A DNA stretch of 64,000 bases from Variovorax sp. PAMC 28711 (GTDB lineage Bacteria; Pseudomonadota; Gammaproteobacteria; Burkholderiales; Burkholderiaceae_C), in contig NZ_CP014517.1 of NCBI RefSeq assembly GCF_001577265.1, positions 2,595,001-2,659,000 on the forward strand, given 5' to 3'. Positions 53,823-63,394 of the stretch are shown here, one piece after another. The notes under the pieces were generated by a model. The model did not search any database. It had not been told where the DNA came from and saw nothing but the letters and a program-made list of their open reading frames with translations. Position numbers and translations under genes: made by a program. Numbering within the stretch: position 1 is the stretch's first letter; the number at the start of each line of letters is the position of its first letter.

Positions 53823-55919
53823 TTAGATTTGCTGGGGGTCGACGTCGATCAGCCAGCGGATCACGCCCTTGCCTTCGGGCGTCCGGCGCAGCGCGTGCAA
53901 CACCGGCTGCCAGCCCGCGAGCAACCTCTGCAGCGCGGCGCGTGAACCGCTCTCGACCAGCATCTGCGCACGCTCGACGTTCGCGACACGCTGGACCGCG
54001 AGCGGCACTGCCGGATAGCGCGTGACGCGCTCGGCACCTTCGAGCCGGTCGGCCGCGGTGCTCGCCGCGGTCAAGAACGCCTGCGCGGCGTCCTGCGTGC
54101 GCGCATCGGCGCGAATCAGTGCCTGGAACGCGAACGGCGGCATGCCGGCGGCGCGCCGCTCTGCCAGCTCCGACTGTGCGAAGGCCGCATAGTCGTGGCG
54201 CCGCAGCGCCGCGAACAGCGGATGCTGCGGATGCGAGGTCTGCACCCACATTTCGGCGCGGCTGCCTTGCGCTGCGAGGTACGCGGCGTCGCGCCCGGCG
54301 CGTCCGGCCGATTGCATCAGCAAACCGAAGAGGCGTTCCGGCGCCCGAAAGTCGCTCGAGAACAGCGCGCCGTCCGGGTTGACCGCTGCCACCAGCGTGA
54401 TGCGCCGGAAGTCGTGTCCCTTGGCAATCATCTGGGTGCCGACCAGCACGTTGACCTCGCCCGAGTGCACGGCCGCGAGCTGCGATTCCAGCGCGCCTTC
54501 CTTGCGGGTGCTGTCGGCGTCGATGCGCGCGATGGTCACCGCGCTGCCGTCGGGCCGTTTCACGTCGGCGAAAAGTTCGCCCAGGTGCTCTTCGAGCCGC
54601 TCGGTGCCGCGGCCGACCGGTGCGATGTCCGGGTTGCCGCAGGCCGGGCAGGCGCGCGGCACGCGCTCCGCGTAGCCGCAGTGGTGGCAACGCAGGGTGC
54701 GATCGATCTTGTGGAACACGCGAAAGGCGCTGCAATGCGGGCATTCGCTCTTCCAGCCGCAGTCGCCGCAGGCCAGCACCGGCGCATAGCCGCGGCGGTT
54801 CAAAAACACCATGCTCTGCTCGCCGCGCGCAATGCGCTCGCCGATGGCGGCCAGCAATGCGCCCGACAGCACCGTCTTCGGCGGCTGCAGGTTCATGTCG
54901 ACCAGGCGCACGGCCGGCAGTTCGCCAGCGCCGATGCGTGCAGGCATGGCGAGCCGCACATAGCGGCCTCCGGGATCGTCGCCTTCGGCCGGGCGGCTCT
55001 GGTGCCAGCTTTCGAAGGACGGCGTGGCCGAGCCGAGGATCACCTTGGCGTTTTCGCGCTGGCCGCGCCACACGGCGAGATCGCGCGCCGAATACCGTGC
55101 GCCCTCCTGCTGCTTGTAGCTCGGGTCGTGCTCCTCGTCGACGACGATCAATTGCAGCCCCGGCATCGACGCGAACACCGCCATGCGCGTGCCCAGCACG
55201 ATGCGGGCGGTGCCGCTGTGCGCCGCCAGCCAGCTCGCCAGACGTTGCGGATTGGTCATGCCGCTGTGCAGCGACACGACTGCGTCGTCGCCGAAGCGCG
55301 CCTTGAAGCGCGCTTCGAGCTGCGGCGTCAGGTTGATCTCCGGCACCATGACGAGCGCCTGGGCGGCGTCGTTGCGCGCCAGCAATGCGGCCACGGCGCG
55401 CAGATACACCTCGGTCTTGCCGCTGCCCGTGCTGCCGAACAGCAGGAAGGGTCCCGCTTCGGTCTCGAAGCGGGCGAGGGCGTCGCTCTGCTCGGCCGAG
55501 AGCGCGATGGCGTTGGCCGCGGTGTCGGCCACCACCTCCGCGCGGGCCGCCGTCTTGCGCTTGAGCCGGCGGGCCAGTTGCACGCTGCTGAGGTCGCGCA
55601 ACTGGGGCGGCAAAGCCGCCAACGCCACTTCGCCGAGCGAGCGCTGGTAGTAACGGGCGGCGAACGCCACCAGATCGCGCCACGCCTCACCGAGCGGCGC
55701 CAGCGCATCGAGCGCGGCGCCCACGGGCTTGAGCGCCATCGCGGTTTCGGTTTCCGTCTCGGGCGTGCTTTGCCAAACGACGCCCAGCACTTCGCGCGCG
55801 CCCAGCGGAACGCGCAAAAGGGTGCCGGCGGGCAACGGATCGTTGCCGGCGTAACTCAACAAATCGCCCAGCGCGCTGTGCGCCGGGGTTTGAACGGCGA
55901 CGTCGATTCGCCAGTTCAT
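53823..55919 (-). CDS. priA: Primosomal replication-restart helicase PriA
   Basis: A 698-residue PriA. The N-terminal DNA-binding part (VAVQTPAHSALGDLLSYAG), Walker A FGSTGSGKTEVYLRAV, DEEHDPSYKQQEG (motif II), four zinc-binding Cys pairs in CGDCGWKSECPHCS... CHHCGYAERVPRACPACG, and QMIAKGHDFRRITLV are present. It reloads DnaB at stalled forks. The region upstream (55920-56284) is AT-rich and carries DnaA-box-like sites. The stop is 10 nt from the convergent OmpA lipoprotein gene. Confidence 0.96.
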   Translation of the reverse strand: MNWRIDVAVQTPAHSALGDLLSYAGNDPLPAGTLLRVPLGAREVLGVVWQSTPETETETAMALKPVGAALDALAPLGEAWRDLVAFAARYYQRSLGEVALAALPPQLRDLSSVQLARRLKRKTAARAEVVADTAANAIALSAEQSDALARFETEAGPFLLFGSTGSGKTEVYLRAVAALLARNDAAQALVMVPEINLTPQLEARFKARFGDDAVVSLHSGMTNPQRLASWLAAHSGTARIVLGTRMAVFASMPGLQLIVVDEEHDPSYKQQEGARYSARDLAVWRGQRENAKVILGSATPSFESWHQSRPAEGDDPGGRYVRLAMPARIGAGELPAVRLVDMNLQPPKTVLSGALLAAIGERIARGEQSMVFLNRRGYAPVLACGDCGWKSECPHCSAFRVFHKIDRTLRCHHCGYAERVPRACPACGNPDIAPVGRGTERLEEHLGELFADVKRPDGSAVTIARIDADSTRKEGALESQLAAVHSGEVNVLVGTQMIAKGHDFRRITLVAAVNPDGALFSSDFRAPERLFGLLMQSAGRAGRDAAYLAAQGSRAEMWVQTSHPQHPLFAALRRHDYAAFAQSELAERRAAGMPPFAFQALIRADARTQDAAQAFLTAASTAADRLEGAERVTRYPAVPLAVQRVANVERAQMLVESGSRAALQRLLAGWQPVLHALRRTPEGKGVIRWLIDVDPQQI

Positions 55920-55941
55920 GGGAGGCGCTGGCTGCGGTCGG

Positions 55942-56210
55942 TTGTTGATGTGGAGTCGAACAAAACGGCTTAAGTTGTTGATTTGACTGTGGTTTGCAGT
56001 TCATCCAGAGAATGTGTGGATAACTTTGTTGATATCCCAGCCCGACACGCTCCGAAGGCCCGCAAATCAAGGCATCCGCTGGATTGCCCGCAAAAAAAGC
56101 AAAATCTGAAATCCATATAAATCAACGACTTAGCAGCGCTATCGCTTTGGTAGCACGGGCCGCTGCCTGAAAGATGATTTTCCGCACCGCAGCAAGCGTT
56201 TTGTGCATAA
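55942..56210 (-). promoter_or_regulatory. DnaA-box cluster with direct repeats upstream of priA
   Basis: On the minus strand TTATCCACA (56023-56015) and TTATGCACA (56210-56202) both match the consensus TTATNCACA exactly and in the same orientation, 187 bp apart. TTGTTGAT occurs three times on the plus strand at 55942, 55975 and 56026, the last touching a DnaA box. The AT-rich segment lies between the boxes. This can be a DnaA-controlled priA promoter, a DnaA titration/reactivation site, or an origin-like element. Confidence 0.5.
56133..56166. repeat. Palindromic element, copy 1 (GCTATC-N6-GTAGC)
   Basis: GCTATC (56138-56143), six bases, GTAGC (56150-56154), flanked by an outer GCAGCG/CGCTGC stem (56133-56138 and 56161-56166). 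The same inner pattern with the same spacing recurs at 61804-61820 inside dsbD. I recall short GCTA...TAGC palindromes being abundant in Comamonadaceae genomes. Confidence 0.45.
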
Positions 56211-56284
56211 GTCAATCCCGGGTCGTCGTTTTCGGGGGTTGACAAGGGTCGGTGTGTTGTTGTTATTTACAACCGCTCACACGC

Positions 56285-57406
56285 TCACGCCACAGTGCGC
56301 AGCGCGCGCGATTGCTGGTGAACCGCTGCAACCAAATGGGCTACATGGTCGGGCGGGGTGAACTGGCTGATGCCGTGGCCGAGGTTGAAGATGTGGGTCG
56401 GGCCGGTCGTCGTTTTGTCGGTGTGTGGCGCGCCGAAAGCCCGAAGCACCTTCGCCACTTCGGTTTCGATCTGCGCCTGCGGCGCGAACAGCACGTTGGG
56501 ATCGATGTTGCCCTGCAGCGCCTTCGCGCCGGCGCCGTTTTCCGCCACGAGCGCGCGGGCGCGGCCGAGGTTCACCGTCCAGTCGACGCCGAGCACTTCG
56601 CAGTCGAGTCCGCGCATCGCGTCGAGCCACAGGCCGCCGCCCTTGGTGAAGACGATGCGCGGCACCGGAACGCCATCGGCGCCGCCGCGCTTCAGGCCCG
56701 CCAGGACGCGCGTGGTGTAGGCCAGGCTGAATTCCTGGAACGCGCCATCCGCCAGCACACCACCCCAGGAATCGAAAATCATCACGGCCTGCGCGCCGGC
56801 ATCGATCTGGGCGTTGAGGTACGCGGCCACGGCGTCGGCGTTGATCGCCAGCAGGTGGTGCATCAGGTCGGGCCGGCTGTACATCAGCGACTTGACGCGC
56901 CGGTAGTCGCTCGAGCCGGCGCCTTCGACCATGTAGCAGGCGAGCGTCCACGGGCTGCCCGAAAAGCCGATGAGCGGGACCCGACCATCGAGCGCGCGAC
57001 GGATCGAGGTGACCGCATCGAATACATATTTGAGCTTGTTGAGGTCGGGCGCCTCCAGCGCGTGGATCGCCGCCTCGTCGCGCACCGGCCGTGCGAAACG
57101 CGGGCCTTCGCCGGCCTCGAACGACAGGCCCAGGCCCATCGCGTCGGGCACGGTGAGGATGTCGGAAAACAGGATCGCCGCATCCAGCGGATAGCGCGCG
57201 AGCGGCTGCAGCGTGACCTCCGTTGCGTAGTCGACGTTGGTGGCCAGCCCCATGAAGCTGCCGGCTTTGGCGCGGGTCGCGACGTATTCGGGGAGATATC
57301 GGCCGGCCTGGCGCATCAGCCAGACGGGCGTGTGGTCGGTGGCCTGACGCCAACAGGCGCGCAGGAAAGTGTCGTTTTGGAGGGGTTGGAAGGACGCAGA
57401 AGGCAT
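56285..57406 (-). CDS. hemE: Uroporphyrinogen decarboxylase
   Basis: A 373-residue HemE, which decarboxylates uroporphyrinogen III to coproporphyrinogen III in haem synthesis. The substrate-binding signature [14 protein letters not shown] is near residue 35, [17 protein letters not shown] and [12 protein letters not shown] follow, and [21 protein letters not shown] is near the C terminus. The start gives [12 protein letters not shown], a normal N terminus for this group. It lies 43 nt after the MFS gene and could be read from it. Confidence 0.96.
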   Translation of the reverse strand: MPSASFQPLQNDTFLRACWRQATDHTPVWLMRQAGRYLPEYVATRAKAGSFMGLATNVDYATEVTLQPLARYPLDAAILFSDILTVPDAMGLGLSFEAGEGPRFARPVRDEAAIHALEAPDLNKLKYVFDAVTSIRRALDGRVPLIGFSGSPWTLACYMVEGAGSSDYRRVKSLMYSRPDLMHHLLAINADAVAAYLNAQIDAGAQAVMIFDSWGGVLADGAFQEFSLAYTTRVLAGLKRGGADGVPVPRIVFTKGGGLWLDAMRGLDCEVLGVDWTVNLGRARALVAENGAGAKALQGNIDPNVLFAPQAQIETEVAKVLRAFGAPHTDKTTTGPTHIFNLGHGISQFTPPDHVAHLVAAVHQQSRALRTVA

Positions 57407-57449
57407 GCGGCGATTGTCGCAGGGGGCTCCGGCGCCCTCACGCCGTCCG

Positions 57450-58754
57450 CTACGCCGGTGCGCCGTAAGGTGTCGGCGTGCGCGCCTGGCGGCGGTACAG
57501 GATGAGCGTGGCGATCAGTCCGCAGATCGCCGCGGCCGTCATCCACAGGCCGGGCGCGCCCTTGTCGCCGGTCATCTCGATGAGGCCGGTGGCAATGGCC
57601 GGCGTGAAGCCGCCGAACACCGCGGTCGCCAGACTGTAGGCCAGCGAGAAGCCGGCGGTGCGCACGTGGACCGGCATCACTTCGGTGAGCGCCACGACCA
57701 TCGCGCCGTTGTAGCTGGCGTACAGGAACGACAGCCACAGTTCGACCTCGAGCATGCGCACGAAGCTCGGCGCGCCGACCAGCCACTTGAGCGACGGGTA
57801 CGCGGTGAGGATGGTCAGCACGGTGAAGACGATCAGGAGCGGCTTGCGCCCGACGCGATCCGACAGCGCGCCCATGACAGGCAGCCAGAAGAAATTGGAA
57901 ATGGCCACGCACAGCGTGACCACCAGCGCATCGGTCGTGCTCAGGTGCAGCACGCTCTTGCCGAAGGTCGGCGTGTAGACGGTGATGAGGTAGAAGCTCA
58001 CGGTCGTCATGGACACCAGCATCATCCCGGCGACCACGAGGCGCCAGTTCGAGACCATCGACTGGAAGATCTCTCGGGCATCGGGGCGGTGCTTGCGCGC
58101 CATGAACTCCTCGGTTTCCTGCAGCGAGCGGCGCAGGATGAATAGCACCGGCACGATCAGGCAGCCGACGAAGAACGGAATGCGCCAGTAGAAGTCGGCC
58201 ACCTCGGCCGAGGTGAAGGTCACGTTGAGCCAGTAGCCGAGCGCCGCGGCCACGACGATCGCCACCTGCTGGCTGGCCGATTGCCACGCCACGTAGAAGC
58301 CCTTGTGGCCCGGCGTCGCCATCTCCGACAAATACACCGAGACGCCACCCAGCTCCACGCCCGCCGAAAAGCCCTGCAGCAAGCGGCCGACCAGCACCAG
58401 CAACGGTGCGGCGAGGCCGATCGTCGCGTAGCCCGGTACGCAGGCGATGAGCAGCGTGCCGAGCGCCATCAGCGCGAGCGTGACGATCAATCCCTGCCGG
58501 CGACCGACGCGGTCGATGTAGGCGCCCAGGAAGATCGCGCCGAGCGGGCGCATCAAGAAGCCTGCGCCGAAGGTCATGAAGGTCAGCATCAGCGAGGCGA
58601 ACTCGTTGCCGGCCGGAAAGAACGCCTTCGAGATCTGCGTGGCGTAGAAGCCGAACAGGAAGAAGTCGAACATCTCCATGAAGTTGCCACCCGTCACGCG
58701 CAGGACGGTGGCGAACTTGGAGGAGGAAGCGGTGGGGGTCGTCCCTGGGGTCAT
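57450..58754 (-). CDS. MFS carboxylate:proton symporter (CitA/TcuC-like)
   Basis: A 434-residue transporter with 12 predicted membrane segments. The N terminus [22 protein letters not shown] and the loop motif [13 protein letters not shown] place it in the metabolite:H+ symporter group; [43 protein letters not shown] resembles citrate/tricarballylate symporters. The second loop motif [13 protein letters not shown] is present. It would import a di- or tricarboxylate with protons. Alone on the minus strand between the redoxin gene and hemE. The substrate is inferred from resemblance only. Confidence 0.8.
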   Translation of the reverse strand: MTPGTTPTASSSKFATVLRVTGGNFMEMFDFFLFGFYATQISKAFFPAGNEFASLMLTFMTFGAGFLMRPLGAIFLGAYIDRVGRRQGLIVTLALMALGTLLIACVPGYATIGLAAPLLVLVGRLLQGFSAGVELGGVSVYLSEMATPGHKGFYVAWQSASQQVAIVVAAALGYWLNVTFTSAEVADFYWRIPFFVGCLIVPVLFILRRSLQETEEFMARKHRPDAREIFQSMVSNWRLVVAGMMLVSMTTVSFYLITVYTPTFGKSVLHLSTTDALVVTLCVAISNFFWLPVMGALSDRVGRKPLLIVFTVLTILTAYPSLKWLVGAPSFVRMLEVELWLSFLYASYNGAMVVALTEVMPVHVRTAGFSLAYSLATAVFGGFTPAIATGLIEMTGDKGAPGLWMTAAAICGLIATLILYRRQARTPTPYGAPA

Positions 58755-58849
58755 GGGTGTGTCTCTTGTCGTTGGCTTGTCGCCAACGAGGCTAGACGGC
58801 CCGACCCGACCGGAGCCTGACCGCGGGGGTCAGGTGCTGCGGTCCTGCC

Positions 58850-59560
58850 TCAGGTCTTGTACTTGACCGAGCAGCCGTAGGGCTTGGTGGTGGCGGCAGA
58901 AATCGGCTTGCCGCCGAGCGCTTCGCCCAGCGCCTGCTTCACGTAATTGGTCGCGGCCGGAATGTCGGCAGGTCGCGCCGAGGCGATGCTGTCGATGCCG
59001 CCCGCGTACACCAGCGTGCCCTTGGGGTCGATGATGAAGATGTGCGGCGTGGTGCGCGCGCCGTAGGCCTGGCCGATCACGCCGTCTTCGTCCATCAGCA
59101 TGGCAGTGGGCGCAGCGTCGTGCTCTTTCATCCAGCCGTCGAGCGCGGCCGGCTTCAGGTAGTCGCTCGCGGCACGCTCGGTGGAATTGATGGCGAGCCA
59201 CACCACGCCCTGGCCGGTCGCGGCTTTTTGCGTGGCCGGCATGTTGCCGCTTCCATAGTGCTTCTTCACGAAAGGACAACCGGGGTTGGTCCATTCGAGC
59301 ACCACGAACTTGCCGGCGAAGTCGGAGAGCTTGTGCGGCTGGCCGCGCGTGTCGACGGCGACGAAATCGGGCGCGCGCTGGCCGACGGCCGGGGCGGCGT
59401 TGGCGTTCGCGCCCATCAGAAAGGTGGCGCCGAGCGCCACCGCAGCGGCCATCACGGCGCGGCGCGAGGCGCGGTCGAGGGCGGCGCGGGCGCTGCGAGC
59501 GGCCCGGAGGGAACGCGATGCGGACGATGGCAAGGAAGGCATGGTCGGCGAATGCTCCAC
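58850..59560 (-). CDS. Exported thioredoxin-fold redoxin
   Basis: A 236-residue protein with a long N-terminal region containing SRRAVMAAAVALGATFLMG, which could be a Tat-type signal. The redoxin domain starts at AAPAVGQRAPDFVAVDTRGQ and has a single active-site Cys in WTNPGCPFVKKHYG, not the CxxC of thioredoxins, plus a C-terminal Cys in YGCSVKYKT. This is the pattern of AhpC/TSA-like thiol peroxidase relatives. It lies 85 nt downstream of dsbD on the same strand, so DsbD may supply electrons to it in the periplasm (inference). Confidence 0.8.
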   Translation of the reverse strand: MEHSPTMPSLPSSASRSLRAARSARAALDRASRRAVMAAAVALGATFLMGANANAAPAVGQRAPDFVAVDTRGQPHKLSDFAGKFVVLEWTNPGCPFVKKHYGSGNMPATQKAATGQGVVWLAINSTERAASDYLKPAALDGWMKEHDAAPTAMLMDEDGVIGQAYGARTTPHIFIIDPKGTLVYAGGIDSIASARPADIPAATNYVKQALGEALGGKPISAATTKPYGCSVKYKT

Positions 59561-59645
59561 AAAAAATATGAACGGTGGCTGCAGCTTAGGACGGTTTTCT
59601 CGCCTGCTTGTGACAACCCGTATGGCAGCGAGGAATAGCGCGGGG

Positions 59646-61844
59646 CTACAACGCCGCGAGCGCGGCGCGCACGTCGTTCTTGCCCAGGATTTCCGTCAAC
59701 ACCACAGGCGCCTTGCCGGGCGCCTGCAACACATACACCGGCACGCCGTTGCGCCCGAGCGCGGCCAGCGCGGCGGTGATCGCCGGGTCGCGGCGCGTCC
59801 AGTCGGCCCGCAACATCGCCACGTTCTTGCCGTCGAAATCGGCGAGCACCTGCTTGTCTTCCAGCGTGCCCTTGTTGTACTGGCAGGTCACGCACCAGGC
59901 GGCGGTGAAGTCGATGAACACCGGTCGGCCCGAGGCCATCAGGTCGGTCGCCCGCTCGCTGGACCAGCGCTCCCACCGCGCATTGGCCGCGCCGGCCACG
60001 GTGGCGGGCTCCACGGTCTGCAGGACATTCCGGCCGATCGTGCCGGCGACGCCGACGGTCACGGCGAGCAGGAGGACGGCGACCACGCGCCTGGATTGGC
60101 CCTTGAGCGTGAACGACCACACCACGGCCGCCAGGCACACGAGCAGGGCGAGCAGCGCGCCGGCGCCGTCGATGCCGGCCTGCTGGCCGAGCACCCAGAC
60201 CAGCCAGGCCACGGTCGCGAACATCGGGAAGGCGAGCAGGCGGCGCAGCGTTTCCATCCACGGGCCGGGCTTGGGGAGCAACAGGGCGATGGCCGGCACG
60301 AAGCCCGCCACCAGGTAGGGCAGCGCCATGCCGAAACCGAGCGCCGCGAACAGCAGCAGCGCCTGCGTGCCGGGCAGGCCGACGGCATAGCCCATCGAGG
60401 CACCCATGAAGGGCGCGGTGCAGGGCGAGGCGATCACCACGGCCAGCACGCCCGACAGGAAATCGTTCATCACCGGATGCTTCACCTGGGCCGTGCAAAC
60501 CGATTGCGGCGCCATGCGCCTGAACTCGAACACGCCGGCGAGGTTGAGGCCGATCAGGGTGAAAAGGCCCGCCAGCACTGCGATCACCGCGGGCGACTGC
60601 AATTGAAAGCCCCAGCCGAGCCCGGCACCGGCCGCACGCAGCGCCAGCATGACGCCGCCGAGCGCGAGAAACGACAGCATCACGCCGCCGGTGTAGGCGA
60701 GCCCGGCGCGGCGATGCGTGCCGTGGTCGCCGGCCTGGCGCGCGAAGGCCAGCACCTTGATCGCGAGGATCGGGAACACGCAGGGCATCAGGTTGAGCAA
60801 CAGCCCGCCAAGAAACGCGCCCAGCAGTGCCATGACAAAGGTGGTGGACGAACCCGCCGCCATCACCGGGGTGGCCGCAGCCCGGGCCGCATCTGCGGCC
60901 AGAACGTTCGCGAGTGCAGGCGAGAGCGTGGCGCGCGGCGCGACCGGCGGCCACGGGCCTTGCACCGGCGCTTCGGCGCGCCAGGCAAAGGGCTGGCCCG
61001 CAGTCCGGTCGCCGGCTGCCAGCGCGACGACCACTGCCATCGTGTCGGGGCTCTCTGAGCGCTGCTCGGCGAGCGGCAAGGTTCCGATCCAGGTGCCGCC
61101 ATCCCAACGTTGCGTCCAGTCCTTGCCGTCCACCGCGGCGTTGTGGATCACTTCGCCGGTTTCGGGGAAGAAGGCGAGCTTCTTGTTCTGCGCCGCGGCG
61201 GGCAGGCCAGCCAGCGTCACCTCGATCGTCTGCCCGCGCACAGAGACCGCGCCAGGGCGCGTCAGTGCAGCCGGCTGTGCGGCGAGCGAGGCGTCGAAAT
61301 CGACCTTGTGCAGCGCGGTCGAGCCCTGCACCGGCAGCTTGAGCGAGAAGTCGCCCTCTTCGGGGATGCATTCCTTGCGACACACCAGCCAGGTGGCGTG
61401 CAGCTTGATCTCGACTTCGGGGTTGCCCGCCAACGCGACGGCCGGCTTGAAATCCGGCGTGATCGTGAGCGGAACCGGCAGCAGCACCGTGCCTTCGTAG
61501 CCGTAGTTGGCGAGTGTGCCGACCGGAATCTTCTGCGGCACCGGCCAGGCGATATTGCCGGCCGTCACGCCGGCCGGCAGCGTCAGCGCCAGCTCGGTGG
61601 GCAAGCCGGAATCACCGGCGTTCTTCCAGTAGGTGTGCCACTCGGGCTGGTGCGCGATTTGCAGGCCGACCCACACCGGCGCACCGGGCACGACCCCGTC
61701 GGGGGCCTGTGCGACCAACTCGGCGCGCACATGCGGCGTCGTCACCACCGCCCCGGTTTTCGACGTCAACTGCGCCGCAGCCGGCATGCAGGCTGCAAAA
61801 GAAGCTATCAAAAACGTAGCAAGAGGGAGGCGAAAGGAAAGCAT
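59646..61844 (-). CDS. dsbD: Thiol:disulfide interchange protein DsbD (ScsB-like)
   Basis: A 732-residue protein with three parts: a signal peptide and a large N-terminal periplasmic domain with a Cys pair in [13 protein letters not shown], a membrane domain with about eight helices and Cys in [14 protein letters not shown] and [11 protein letters not shown], and a C-terminal thioredoxin domain with WCVTC in [14 protein letters not shown]. It carries electrons from cytoplasmic thioredoxin to periplasmic thiols. Starting at ATG 61844 is best; an upstream frame to 61904 adds no signal. A palindromic repeat lies inside the signal-peptide codons (61804-61820), producing TTG-ATA codons unusual for this GC-rich gene. 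Confidence 0.9.
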   Translation of the reverse strand: MLSFRLPLATFLIASFAACMPAAAQLTSKTGAVVTTPHVRAELVAQAPDGVVPGAPVWVGLQIAHQPEWHTYWKNAGDSGLPTELALTLPAGVTAGNIAWPVPQKIPVGTLANYGYEGTVLLPVPLTITPDFKPAVALAGNPEVEIKLHATWLVCRKECIPEEGDFSLKLPVQGSTALHKVDFDASLAAQPAALTRPGAVSVRGQTIEVTLAGLPAAAQNKKLAFFPETGEVIHNAAVDGKDWTQRWDGGTWIGTLPLAEQRSESPDTMAVVVALAAGDRTAGQPFAWRAEAPVQGPWPPVAPRATLSPALANVLAADAARAAATPVMAAGSSTTFVMALLGAFLGGLLLNLMPCVFPILAIKVLAFARQAGDHGTHRRAGLAYTGGVMLSFLALGGVMLALRAAGAGLGWGFQLQSPAVIAVLAGLFTLIGLNLAGVFEFRRMAPQSVCTAQVKHPVMNDFLSGVLAVVIASPCTAPFMGASMGYAVGLPGTQALLLFAALGFGMALPYLVAGFVPAIALLLPKPGPWMETLRRLLAFPMFATVAWLVWVLGQQAGIDGAGALLALLVCLAAVVWSFTLKGQSRRVVAVLLLAVTVGVAGTIGRNVLQTVEPATVAGAANARWERWSSERATDLMASGRPVFIDFTAAWCVTCQYNKGTLEDKQVLADFDGKNVAMLRADWTRRDPAITAALAALGRNGVPVYVLQAPGKAPVVLTEILGKNDVRAALAAL
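61804..61820. repeat. Palindromic element, copy 2 (GCTATC-N6-GTAGC) inside dsbD
   Basis: GCTATC (61804-61809), AAAAAC, GTAGC (61816-61820). It has the same inner sequence and spacing as the copy at 56138-56154 but lies in the coding region of the DsbD signal peptide, where it encodes ATFLIA. The surrounding A/T richness contrasts with the neighbouring GC-rich codons. Confidence 0.45.
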
Positions 61845-62037
61845 TCGATCAGTCGGAGCGTGCTGCACGCTGGCAAGTTCCGGGCACTGGCCCCGGCCGG
61901 GCACGAAACAGGGCGTGGGTCACCCGGCGATGGTAGCGGCGATGCATGACCGGGGTGTGCCCACGCCCGAAAGCGCCTGCAGCCGACAGGTACCAATGCC
62001 CCGACGCTGGATGATCGATCCAACAGGAGACTGCTTC

Positions 62038-63369
62038 ATGAACCGACCGATCCTCACCGCGCTCGCCGCCGCCGCCTTCCTGGCGGGCTGCGGGGAAACC
62101 GCCAAACTGCCTGCCGAAGCCACCATCGGCCCGGCGCCTCAGCTGGCCGCGCCCGACAAGCGAATGATCCCGACCGTCAACATCGCGCCCGCCGTCGGCT
62201 GGACCGACACCGCCGGCCCGACACCCGCCAACGGCCTCGCCGTGACGGCACTGGCGCGCGGACTCGACCATCCGCGCTGGGTCTACACGCTGCCCAACGG
62301 CGACGTGCTGGTCGCCGAAAGCAACAAGCCGCCCAAGCCGAAGGAGCCCAAGGATGGCGGCGATGGCCTCTTTGCACAGATCCGGAACAAGGTGATGGGC
62401 ATGGTGATGGCGCGCGCCGGCGCTGGCGTGCCGAGCGCCAACCGCATCACGTTGCTGCGCGACGCCAATGGCGACGGCGTGGCCGAGATGAAACAGGTGT
62501 TCCTGCAGAACCTCACCTCGCCGTACGGCATGGTGCTGGTCGGCAACGAACTCTTCATCGCCAACGCCGATGCATTGGTGAAGGTGCCCTACACCGAGGG
62601 GCAGACCAGCATCGCGACGCCGCCCACTGTGGTCACCGACCTGCCGGCCGGCATCAACCACCATTGGACCAAGAACGTCGCTGCCAATCGCGAGGGCACC
62701 AAGCTCTACGTCACGGTCGGTTCCAACAGCAACATCGGCGAGAACGGGATGGCCGCCGAAGAAGGCCGCGCGGCGATTTGGGAAGTCGACGTGAAGTCGG
62801 GGGCCAAGCGACTCTTCGCGAGTGGACTGCGCAACCCGAACGGCCTCGGCTTCGACCCCGATACGCAGGTGCTGTGGACGGTGGTGAACGAGCGCGACGA
62901 GATCGGAAGCGACCTCGTGCCCGACTACCTCACCTCGGTGAAGGACGGCGCGTTCTACGGCTGGCCCTGGAGCTACTACGGCGGCCACGTCGACGGCCGG
63001 GTGAATCCGCAGCGTCCGGACATGGTCGCCAAGGCGATCCCGCCCGACTACGCGCTCGGCTCGCACGTGGCGCCGCTGGGCATGACCTTCTCCAGCGCGC
63101 GCGGCATGCCGCCCGAGCTCGCGAACGGCGTCTTCATCGGCGAGCACGGCTCATGGAACCGCAAGCCACTGTCGGGCTACAAGGTGGTGTTCGTGCCGTT
63201 CATCGGCGGCCGGCCCAGCGGGCCGCCGGTCGATGTGCTGACCGGTTTCCTGAACGCGGAGGAAAAGGCGCAGGGTCGCCCGGTCGGCGTGGCACTCGAC
63301 AAATCCGGTGCACTGCTGGTGGCCGACGACGTCGGCAACGTGGTGTGGCGCGTCTCGAAGGCGCGCTGA
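62038..63369 (+). CDS. PQQ-dependent sugar dehydrogenase-type lipoprotein
   Basis: A 443-residue lipoprotein (lipobox LAGC, Cys at residue 18) with a six-bladed beta-propeller of the soluble glucose/sorbosone dehydrogenase type: [108 protein letters not shown] and a final [24 protein letters not shown]. These enzymes oxidise aldoses or related sugars with PQQ. CAGGAG sits 8 nt before ATG 62038. It stands alone, between dsbD (divergent) and the broken dehydrogenase (convergent). Confidence 0.88.
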   Translation: MNRPILTALAAAAFLAGCGETAKLPAEATIGPAPQLAAPDKRMIPTVNIAPAVGWTDTAGPTPANGLAVTALARGLDHPRWVYTLPNGDVLVAESNKPPKPKEPKDGGDGLFAQIRNKVMGMVMARAGAGVPSANRITLLRDANGDGVAEMKQVFLQNLTSPYGMVLVGNELFIANADALVKVPYTEGQTSIATPPTVVTDLPAGINHHWTKNVAANREGTKLYVTVGSNSNIGENGMAAEEGRAAIWEVDVKSGAKRLFASGLRNPNGLGFDPDTQVLWTVVNERDEIGSDLVPDYLTSVKDGAFYGWPWSYYGGHVDGRVNPQRPDMVAKAIPPDYALGSHVAPLGMTFSSARGMPPELANGVFIGEHGSWNRKPLSGYKVVFVPFIGGRPSGPPVDVLTGFLNAEEKAQGRPVGVALDKSGALLVADDVGNVVWRVSKAR

Positions 63370-63394
63370 CGGTCGCCTGACGGACAAGGCGCCG

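Larger units (their letters stand above)
55920..56284. other. 365-bp gap between hemE and priA, AT-rich and repeat-bearing
   Basis: No convincing gene. A minus-strand 91-codon frame (55970-56245) is present but looks random. The gap holds two DnaA-box 9-mers, three TTGTTGAT repeats and a palindrome (described separately), and an AT-rich stretch at about 56085-56125. It must also carry the priA promoter and the end of the hemE transcript. Confidence 0.7.

Noticed and set aside
53530..55973. Long plus-strand frames antisense to priA
   Set aside because: They are GC-rich shadows; PriA motifs are on the minus strand.
55970..56245. A 91-codon minus-strand frame in the hemE-priA gap
   Set aside because: No recognisable family, Cys-rich random-looking composition, no clear ribosome site, and it spans the repeats and DnaA-like boxes.
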